A stretch of DNA of 19,224 nt, taken from assembly GCA_021802085.1 (NCBI GenBank), contig JAKAAZ010000046.1, positions 1 to 19,224 of the forward strand. Reading direction: 5' to 3'. Each line of letters starts with the position of its first letter. Within the stretch, counting starts at the first letter, position 1. The notes below the pieces were generated by a model, which saw nothing but the letters and a program-made list of their open reading frames with translations, made no database searches and was not told where the DNA came from. Positions 13,636 to 19,224 of this stretch are shown here, piece after piece. Source of the DNA: Acidobacteriota bacterium. GTDB taxonomy: Bacteria > Acidobacteriota > Terriglobia > Terriglobales > Acidobacteriaceae. Both the position numbers and the translations under genes were made by a program.

Positions 13636-13982
13636 TCAGGATGAGCGGCTGGATTCGCTCGCGTCATGCCGGCGATGGTTGGAGCCCTGATTGGGGTCAA
13701 GCAGCGCCAAAGCCTCCGAAGTGGAAATCATTCTCACCCCTCGGTCTCGGAAGTTTGCCAGCCCCTGCTGTCCAGCGGAGCGATCAATCGCTGCGATTGC
13801 ATCGGTGACGATGGCAACGCGGCGCCCTCGGCGCAGCAAGCCTTCCACGTTTTTGCGGACACAGTAGTCGGTCGCGACGCCGAAGACGATAAATTCGGCA
13901 TTCCGGAATTACCGCGCACGTAAGAATCGAGTGCGTCGATTGAGCGCGGTAGCCAAAAGCTGAGGCGTCAACCGATGAACTG
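13636..13982 (-). pseudogene. Broken cysteine hydrolase (isochorismatase/nicotinamidase-like), C-terminal part
   Basis: From 13908 down to the stop at 13636 one frame reads EFIVFGVATDYCVRKN, then LLRRGRRVAIVTDAIAAID, QQGLANFRDRGVRM and STSEALALL. This is the C-terminal half of the cysteine-hydrolase fold, including the catalytic cysteine in ATDYC. That frame is closed by a TAA at 13909-13911. The preceding peptide of the same family (SIDALDSYVRGNSGMP) is found in another frame at about 13890-13950, joining at GMP/EF, so one base has been lost or gained there. No N-terminal catalytic Asp region is found upstream. The gene is therefore frameshifted and 5'-truncated. It sits in the leader of the archease-rtcB operon and was probably a member of it. 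Confidence 0.7.
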
Positions 13983-14001
13983 CTGCTAATGCCATTTTCA
14001 G

Positions 14002-14042
14002 AAAGATCTGGATCCAGATAGCGGATAGCATTCCAGATCTTT
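14002..14042. repeat. Nested inverted repeats (11-bp arms plus a 14-bp palindrome)
   Basis: AAAGATCTGGA (14002-14012) pairs with TCCAGATCTTT (14032-14042), followed by TT. A second, overlapping perfect palindrome ATCTGGATCCAGAT occupies 14006-14019, so two mutually exclusive hairpins can form. It lies in the leader of the minus-strand archease operon. On the plus strand it resembles a terminator, with no gene to end. Confidence 0.5.
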
Positions 14043-14071
14043 TTGCCGGACAACAACCGTGCTGGATTCAT

Positions 14072-14498
14072 GGCGCCCGCTCCATTCTTTGTTGAGGAAC
14101 CGTAGTGCGGTCCTCATTCCCGAATGGTGGCCCTTATGACCGGGGCCCATGGCAAGCGAGCCTCAGCCTTTTCTGGCCCCTATGCATGCCCGGCCACATC
14201 CTTGGGATGAAAACCATCTCCCTCGACTGGGCTTGTCCTGACACCGCTTCGGCGTGCACACAAGAGTGCGATGTCCTGCTAGATATGGTCCCTCGATGAC
14301 AAATGCGCTAACCGTGATGCGCATCACGCGGTGCCGTACCGCAGTGACGATCAGGCCAACGGCGAGGCCAGGAGCGCCGCAAATCCGGGTTGTTCAAGCA
14401 TCTCAGTGAGGTAGAACAGTCCGGGATGGCGATGGTTGAAAAGGCGCGCCGAGGCTCGCCCGAAGACTGGACCACGGACCATGAGTTGAGGCGGCGCA
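14072..14498. other. Divergent gap between the archease operon leader and capA
   Basis: No reliable gene is seen. Short frames such as 14105-14299 (+) and 14351-14563 (-) have no family signature. The region holds one perfect operator-like palindrome at 14313-14328, placed to serve the minus-strand archease-rtcB unit, the plus-strand capA-like gene, or both. Confidence 0.4.
14313..14328. promoter_or_regulatory. Perfect 16-bp CRP/FNR-type palindrome between the archease operon and capA
   Basis: CGTGATGCGCATCACG is a perfect palindrome and fits GTGAY-N4-RTCAC. It lies about 180 bases before the capA-like start and upstream of the archease-rtcB transcription unit. It is the most symmetrical of the five island sites. 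Confidence 0.6.
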
Positions 14499-15533
14499 AT
14501 GATCCCTCGTCCAAAACCGGGTATGGCAGATTTCCTTCGGATCCTTCTGGTGGGCGACTGCATGCTGGGGCGCGGCGTAGATCAGGCTCTGAGACAGCAC
14601 AAGCCGGATTTTCCGTGGGGAAACACCCTGCCGATTTTTCATGAGGCTGATCTTCGGCTCTGCAATCTGGAATGCGTTATTTCCGATCGCGGAGAGCCCT
14701 GGTCGGAGTATGAGAAGGTCTTCCACTTTCGATCCGCAGCCAGGAACGTGGCTGCTCTTGGGGCGGCAGGCATCAATCTGGTTTCCCTCGCGAATAATCA
14801 TGTCCTCGATTATGGCTACGAGGCTCTGCGAGAGATGCTGAAGATTCTGGACAGGGTCGGCATTGCCCATAGCGGCGCAGGCGTTGATATGGAAGAAGCC
14901 ACTCGCGTGGCCAGGGTTGATATTCATGGTTGGCGTCTGGGGCTTCTTGCATTCACTGACAATGAACCTCCCTGGGAGGCGACGAGTCAGCGGCCCGGAG
15001 TTTTTTATGCCCCGGTCTCTCTGGACGATCGGCGAGCCCGGCATTTGATAGAGATCGTGCGCAACTCAAGGGATCTAGATCTCCTGATCGCTTCCGCTCA
15101 CTGGGGATCGAACTGGGGGTACGCGCCTCCGGCAGAACACATTGCCTTGGCGCATGCGCTGATTGATGCGGGAGCAGACGTCATCTTTGGGCATTCGAGC
15201 CACGTCTTCCGCGGAATCGAGTACTACCGGGATCGACCGATTCTGTACGGTACAGGCAACTTTGTCGATGACTACGCGGTAGATCCCGTGGAGCGGAACG
15301 ATGAGTCGTTTACATTTCTCATACACTGCGATCAGAACGGGCGGGTGACAATGGAACTTCGCCCCACCCGTATCGGTTCCTGCCAGGCGCGGATTGCCTC
15401 GCCGGATGAAGCGCAAGAGATCGTTGCAAAGATGCAAAAACTCTGCGCCGACCTGGGTGCTGCCACTGAGTGGGACCCGGTTCAGCAGTGCCTCAACGTA
15501 AGTCCTCCGGAGGCCCGGTCTTCTTCCATGTAA
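14499..15533 (+). CDS. CapA-family metallophosphatase-like protein
   Basis: The 344-residue protein has the CapA/PgsA calcineurin-like fold. Metal-binding motifs are LLVGDCMLGRG (Asp20), NLECVIS (56-62), LANNHVLDYG (Asn99, Asn100, His101), SAHWGSNWGYAP (His201) and FGHSSHVFRGIEYY (His232, His235), followed by LYGTGNFVDDY. In poly-gamma-glutamate systems CapA belongs to the synthesis complex. No capB, capC or membrane anchor is present here, so this is a cytosolic stand-alone relative of unknown substrate. GAGG lies seven bases before the ATG at 14499; the ATG at 14523 is an alternative with poorer spacing. It is divergent from the archease-rtcB operon across the palindrome at 14313-14328. Confidence 0.87.
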   Translation: MIPRPKPGMADFLRILLVGDCMLGRGVDQALRQHKPDFPWGNTLPIFHEADLRLCNLECVISDRGEPWSEYEKVFHFRSAARNVAALGAAGINLVSLANNHVLDYGYEALREMLKILDRVGIAHSGAGVDMEEATRVARVDIHGWRLGLLAFTDNEPPWEATSQRPGVFYAPVSLDDRRARHLIEIVRNSRDLDLLIASAHWGSNWGYAPPAEHIALAHALIDAGADVIFGHSSHVFRGIEYYRDRPILYGTGNFVDDYAVDPVERNDESFTFLIHCDQNGRVTMELRPTRIGSCQARIASPDEAQEIVAKMQKLCADLGAATEWDPVQQCLNVSPPEARSSSM

Positions 15534-15667
15534 TTCTTAGCTGCGAAGGTTTCTGGTTCCTCTGCCGTGTACACGCCACTGCGAATGCCGTCACAAGACC
15601 GGCACGTTCACCGTCTGGCAGAACGCATTCCGAAAATGAATCAGCACAGTCCTACTTCTGACGGCGG

Positions 15668-15681
15668 GTGATGCTGGTCAC
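15668..15681. promoter_or_regulatory. CRP/FNR-type palindrome upstream of the Lon-type gene, distal site
   Basis: GTGATGCTGGTCAC fits GTGAY-N4-RTCAC. It lies about 105 bases before the Lon-type start, 49 bases (centre to centre) upstream of a second site. The 15534-15780 gap otherwise shows no gene. Confidence 0.55.
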
Positions 15682-15716
15682 GAGCGTGAGTTCGCATTGT
15701 TGCCTTCGTCAGCCCC

Positions 15717-15730
15717 GTGACAGGCATCAC
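15717..15730. promoter_or_regulatory. CRP/FNR-type palindrome upstream of the Lon-type gene, proximal site
   Basis: GTGACAGGCATCAC fits GTGAY-N4-RTCAC, and its centre is about 57 bases before the ATG at 15781. A class II activator site at -41.5 would place transcription start near 15765, leaving room for the ribosome-binding site of either Lon start. No clear -10 hexamer is seen. Confidence 0.55.
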
Positions 15731-15780
15731 TGTCTGGGCGGATTGTTGTTGCACGAAATGGAAGAAGGTGGAGCAAGGGG

Positions 15781-18261
15781 ATGGTCCGCCGGGAAAGCGT
15801 GATGGGGAGGGAGAAAGTCATGGATCTTGTCGCCGAGCGCCCACCAGAGAAGAGTTCAAAGAATATTGTCCATGCGGTTTCGGCGGATCGGTTATACCGG
15901 TCGGCGGATCTCGCGGCACTGACGTTTCAGACGACCGCGGATCTTCCACCGCTGGAAGCCATGGCCGATCAGCCGCGCGCTCGCGATGCGTTAGCTCTTG
16001 GCCTGGGAGCGCGACGGCGGGGATTTCACATCTTCGTGACGGGAGCGGGCACTGCCGGAATGCGGCGATCTGTTTTGAAAATGCTGGAGGACGCGGCGGC
16101 GACACATGCGCATCCCCTGGATTGGGTCTACGTCAATAATTTTTTCGACCCGCAGAAGCCGCATTGCCTGCCTCTTCCGTATGGGCGGGCGCGTGAGTTC
16201 CAGAAAGCCGTACATGATCTGATCGACGAATTGAAGGTGTCACTGCCGTCTCTGTTTGAGAGCGAGGAGTATCAGAAGCGGCGGAGTGCGATTGAAGAGT
16301 CCGTGCGGCGCAAGGGAGAGGAAGCGATCGAGGCCCTGCAGAAGCAAGCCGCAGAGAAGAACATCGCCATTCTGCGAGGACCGATGGGGTTGTTTGTGGC
16401 GCCGAGCCGAGATGGCAACGTAGTGCCACCGGCGGAGTTCAATGCATGGCCGGAAGCGCAGAAGGAGGAAATGCGAAGCGCGATTGAGGGGCTGCAAAAG
16501 GAGCTGGAGGCCACGTTGCGCCGGATGCCGCGGTTGCAAAAGGAGATGCGTGATCTGATCCGTGCGCTGGATCGAGAAATTGCGCAGGTGGCGCTGACGC
16601 AACCGTTTGAGGAGTTGAAGGCAGAGTATTCCGAACTGCCGGAGGTGCTGACCCACGTGGGGGCAATCCACACGGATATGCTGAAGAACATTCCGCTGCT
16701 GATGGGCGCGGAGAGTGAGGAAGACACGATTGCCACAGGGCAACCGGCGACGGAACACCGGTTTGAGCGATACGAAGTCAACGTTCTGGTGACGCAGAGT
16801 GATCATGCGGATGGTGCCCCGGTGATCGAGGAGTTGCACCCGACGCTTGCCAACCTGGAGGGGCGGGCGGAATACGTGTCCATGCATGGAGTGCTGGTGA
16901 CGAACTTCCAACTCATTCGCGCGGGTGCATTGCACCGGGCCAATGGCGGCATTATTGTGATGGATGCCCGCAACCTGCTGACGGAACCGTTCAGCTGGGC
17001 TGCGCTGAAACGCGCCTTGTCGCGCGACGAAATCGTAATCGAAGATGTTACGCATGTTCTGGGCCTGACTACGACGGCGTCGCTGGAGCCCGAACCGATC
17101 CCGCTCAACGTCAAAGTGGTTTTGTTGGGGGACCGGTTCACGTACCAGCTATTGATGGCGCTCGATCCAGAATTTGGCGAGCAATTCAAAGTACTCGCGG
17201 ATTTTGATGACGAAGTGAGTCGCTCCCGAGAAGGAGAGCAGATGCTCGCCCGTCTGATTGCCAGATTTGCGAGCGACGAGAAACTAAAACCGCTCGATCG
17301 AGAGGCGGTGACGCTGCTGGTGGAACGCGCTTCGCGGATAGCGGAAGATGCGACCAAACTCACGCTGCTAGCGCAACGGCTTCGGGATGTGATGGCCGAA
17401 GCCGATTACTGGGCGGAACAAGGGAAGCGAAGCGTTACCAGCCGCACTGACGTGGCGAAGGCGATTGAAGAAGGAATTCGCCGTACTGGCCGGCTGAAGG
17501 AGAGGAGCCAGGAAGCACTGGTTCGAGAGATCGCGCTGGTTGAGACGAGCGGAAGACGGACAGGGCAGATCAACGGGCTCAGCGTTATTTCGACGGGGGA
17601 CATGAGTTTTGGGGTGCCAGGCCGCATCACGTGCCGCGTGCGTCCTGGCATGGGGAAAATTGTGGATATTGAACGAGAAGTGAAGCTAGGCGGGCCGCTG
17701 CACTCAAAAGGCGTGCTGATCCTGGCTGGATTTCTGGCGGGGCGCTACGCGCTGGATACGCCGATGTCGCTTTACGCGAGCCTTGTTCTCGAACAATCCT
17801 ATGGTGCAGTGGAGGGGGACAGCGCGTCAGCCGCGGAGCTTTTTGCGCTACTCTCCGCGCTTGCCGATGTGCCGCTGCGACAAGATCTTGCGGTGACGGG
17901 CTCAGTGAACCAACTGGGAGACATGCAGGCGATTGGAGGGGTAAACGAAAAGATTGAGGGGTTCTTCGATCTATGCCACGCACGCGGTCTGACGGGGACG
18001 CAGGGAGTGTTGATCCCAAAATCGAATGTCCAGCACCTGATGCTGCGAGAAGACGTGGTGGATGCGTGCTCCTCGGGCAAGTTTGCCATTTATGCCGTCG
18101 AGACGATGGATGCAGGAATCGCCCTGCTTACGGAGCTGGACGCCGGGGAGCGAGGAAGCGATGGGCGTTACCCTGCAGGGTCGTTGAACGCGAGGGTCGA
18201 GGAGCGCCTCAGGCAGTTTGCGGAAATCAGACGCACGACCGCGGGTGAGGCGGAGGGCTAG
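15781..18261 (+). CDS. Lon-family ATP-dependent protease, LonB/LonC-like (AAA_32 + Lon_C)
   Basis: The 826-residue protein (from 15781) degrades damaged or regulatory proteins in the cytoplasm; no transmembrane segment is visible. After an N-terminal ATPase lid with a long coiled-coil insertion (about residues 150-290), the Walker B-like ANGGIIVMDARNLL leads to the AAA core. The Lon protease domain follows, with Ser681 in VEGDSASAAELFA and Lys724 in GGVNEKIEGFFDLC, 43 residues apart as in E. coli Lon. The Walker A region is degenerate: TGAGTAGMRRS (87-97) has Met-Arg where Lys-Ser/Thr is expected. Starts at 15781 (GGAG, seven bases) and 15820 (GGGAGGGAG, six bases) are both supported. Two operator-like sites lie upstream. 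Confidence 0.9.
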   Translation: MVRRESVMGREKVMDLVAERPPEKSSKNIVHAVSADRLYRSADLAALTFQTTADLPPLEAMADQPRARDALALGLGARRRGFHIFVTGAGTAGMRRSVLKMLEDAAATHAHPLDWVYVNNFFDPQKPHCLPLPYGRAREFQKAVHDLIDELKVSLPSLFESEEYQKRRSAIEESVRRKGEEAIEALQKQAAEKNIAILRGPMGLFVAPSRDGNVVPPAEFNAWPEAQKEEMRSAIEGLQKELEATLRRMPRLQKEMRDLIRALDREIAQVALTQPFEELKAEYSELPEVLTHVGAIHTDMLKNIPLLMGAESEEDTIATGQPATEHRFERYEVNVLVTQSDHADGAPVIEELHPTLANLEGRAEYVSMHGVLVTNFQLIRAGALHRANGGIIVMDARNLLTEPFSWAALKRALSRDEIVIEDVTHVLGLTTTASLEPEPIPLNVKVVLLGDRFTYQLLMALDPEFGEQFKVLADFDDEVSRSREGEQMLARLIARFASDEKLKPLDREAVTLLVERASRIAEDATKLTLLAQRLRDVMAEADYWAEQGKRSVTSRTDVAKAIEEGIRRTGRLKERSQEALVREIALVETSGRRTGQINGLSVISTGDMSFGVPGRITCRVRPGMGKIVDIEREVKLGGPLHSKGVLILAGFLAGRYALDTPMSLYASLVLEQSYGAVEGDSASAAELFALLSALADVPLRQDLAVTGSVNQLGDMQAIGGVNEKIEGFFDLCHARGLTGTQGVLIPKSNVQHLMLREDVVDACSSGKFAIYAVETMDAGIALLTELDAGERGSDGRYPAGSLNARVEERLRQFAEIRRTTAGEAEG

Positions 18262-18395
18262 AGCAGATTTTCTTTTGCCATGCCAGCTTGGGGTTGGGGA
18301 GCGGGGCCTTCCTTGACGGAAAAGGGACGCAGGGTTTCGCAGTTTCTGGGCGAACCGAGAGGAAGTTCGCTCCGAGGCAGCACTGGAGGGCATGG

Positions 18396-19022
18396 ATGCG
18401 CACAATGCAGAAGGGCACGGCCCGCATTGCGGCCAAGATTCTGGTGACCTTTGTGTCTGTCACGCTGCTGATGGATCTTCTGCTGAAAAATACTTCCGAT
18501 CTGCAAGAGGGAATGTGGGCGTGCTACTGGGCCTCAGGTGCAATTCTGGTGGGTGTGATCGTGGGTTGGGACAGGCCGGTGGCCTGGGGAGTGGTTTTCT
18601 TTGGAAGCATTGGCCTACCCGCATGGTTGCTGGGATTTCTCTTCGGCAGGCAGGTATATGTGACCTCGATTCTTATCCATACGATCCCGCTGGGGGCAGG
18701 CTTGCTTTACCTGAGTGGGCTTAAGAGGTTGCCCAGATTCTCCGCGGTCGGGGCGTGGCTGCTATATGCAATTCCCTTCGGCATGGCCTGGTACGTGTGT
18801 GATCCGAGTGCGATGATCAATCTGACGCATTTGAAAGTATCGCTGCTGCCCGGATTTTTCCCGCAACTGTGGGAGTTTTATACGGGGGCCCTCGTCCTGA
18901 GCGGTGTGTCCTCTGGCATCGTGGCCTGGTTGTTGGACCCCTTGCTGCGCTACCGTGCGTCCGTGAGTGGGACTAGGATGAAATCCGAACGGGCAGGGCT
19001 GGCGAGACGGCGTGAGCGGTGA
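18396..19022 (+). CDS. Six-helix inner-membrane protein, unknown function
   Basis: The start at 18396 is taken because GGAGG lies six bases upstream. An earlier in-frame ATG at 18288 would add a poorly conserved-looking polar stretch. The 208 residues begin with a short basic head (MRTMQKGTARIAAK). About six hydrophobic helices follow (ILVTFVSVTLLMDLLL; WACYWASGAILVGVIVGW; WGVVFFGSIGLPAWLLGFLF; VTSILIHTIPLGAGLLYL; VGAWLLYAIPFGMAWYV; FYTGALVLSGVSSGIVAWLL), and the protein ends in an Arg/Lys-rich tail, so the termini are probably cytoplasmic. I do not recognise the family. It follows the Lon-type gene on the same strand after 134 bases and could share its transcript. Confidence 0.7.
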   Translation: MRTMQKGTARIAAKILVTFVSVTLLMDLLLKNTSDLQEGMWACYWASGAILVGVIVGWDRPVAWGVVFFGSIGLPAWLLGFLFGRQVYVTSILIHTIPLGAGLLYLSGLKRLPRFSAVGAWLLYAIPFGMAWYVCDPSAMINLTHLKVSLLPGFFPQLWEFYTGALVLSGVSSGIVAWLLDPLLRYRASVSGTRMKSERAGLARRRER

Positions 19023-19142
19023 CGGGATCTGAGACTCATGCTGCTTTGGCCAGTGCCATGGTTCGGGAGAACCGGATGCCCCTGCCCGCCAGACACAGCG
19101 GGCCTCTCACTCGCTGGGGCGTGGCGTATATTCTCAAACGCC

Positions 19143-19224
19143 ATGGACAAACGGCCAAACGACGATGTAGTTCCTTCGCTGGCAAGCGGCTTTCACCGCA
19201 CGTTCTCAGACATACTTCCGCCAT
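19143..19224 (+). CDS. Possible start of a gene running off the right edge (partial)
   Basis: An ATG at 19143 opens a frame to the window end. It begins MDKRPNDDVVPSLASGFHRT, which has the look of a genuine N-terminus with a helix starting at LASGFHRTFSDIL. No strong Shine-Dalgarno is seen, but a TATATT hexamer lies at about 19130-19135. The antisense frame on the other strand (19036-19224) is Arg/Cys-rich and less convincing. The family cannot be told from 27 residues. Confidence 0.3.
   Translation, partial: MDKRPNDDVVPSLASGFHRTFSDILPP

Noticed and set aside
13784..14071. 95-residue minus-strand frame starting MNPARLLSGKKIWNAIRYLDPD with GGAG upstream
   Set aside because: The first 25 residues look plausible, but the frame then runs antiphase across the cysteine-hydrolase remnant and becomes Arg/Cys-rich. 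It may be the true start of a lost protein; not enough to call.
14351..14563. Minus-strand frame ending LFYLTEMLEQPGFAALLASPLA before capA
   Set aside because: The tail looks protein-like, but the frame overlaps the supported capA start, has no family match and no ribosome-binding site.
1..19224. CRISPR array
   Set aside because: No regularly spaced identical repeats of 24-40 bp are visible; the only longer repeats are the IS ends and the Sel1 coding repeats.

Overview
The window reads as bacterial chromosomal DNA of moderately high GC, with dense coding and mostly good Shine-Dalgarno sequences. Several proteins resemble ones I associate with Acidobacteriota (Terriglobia): a small CxxxxC/CxxC zinc-ribbon protein, a secreted 147-residue protein ending in a 'VKFAVVGMDLYLRD' block, and a Sel1-repeat protein. 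This placement is an inference from protein style; there is no rRNA or other marker here.

Layout. (1) Positions 1-3110 are an accessory-looking stretch. They hold a possible C-terminal remnant of an upstream gene, a tiny membrane ORF, a small XRE-type regulator divergent from a secreted Sel1-repeat protein, a secreted protein of unknown function, two overlapping small membrane ORFs, a block of short repeats, and a 68-residue orphan. (2) Positions 3111-5623 are a complete IS21-family insertion sequence. It has 39-bp terminal inverted repeats with one mismatch, an istA transposase with an intact DDE triad, and an istB ATPase with a 4-bp overlap. (3) Positions 5959-19022 are a stress and repair island. 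On the minus strand it carries a GroEL paralogue behind an erythromycin-esterase-family hydrolase, and an archease, RtcB, nitroreductase operon preceded by a broken cysteine-hydrolase gene. On the plus strand it carries a zinc-ribbon protein with a RIC/YtfE-like di-iron protein, a CapA-like metallophosphatase, a LonB/LonC-type protease, and a six-helix membrane protein.

The main observation is that the upstream or divergent regions of this island carry five copies of one palindrome, GTGAY-N4-RTCAC (a CRP/FNR-type GTGA-N6-TCAC site). One copy is a perfect TGTGA-N6-TCACA. The sites lie in front of the esterase-groEL unit, in the divergent gap before the zinc-ribbon/RIC pair, between the archease-RtcB operon and capA, and twice before the Lon-type gene. 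I saw none outside the island. I infer a regulon, run by one CRP/FNR-superfamily regulator not encoded in the window, that joins RNA repair (RtcB plus archease), protein folding and degradation (GroEL, Lon), probable Fe-S or NO-damage repair (RIC-like), and redox functions (nitroreductase).
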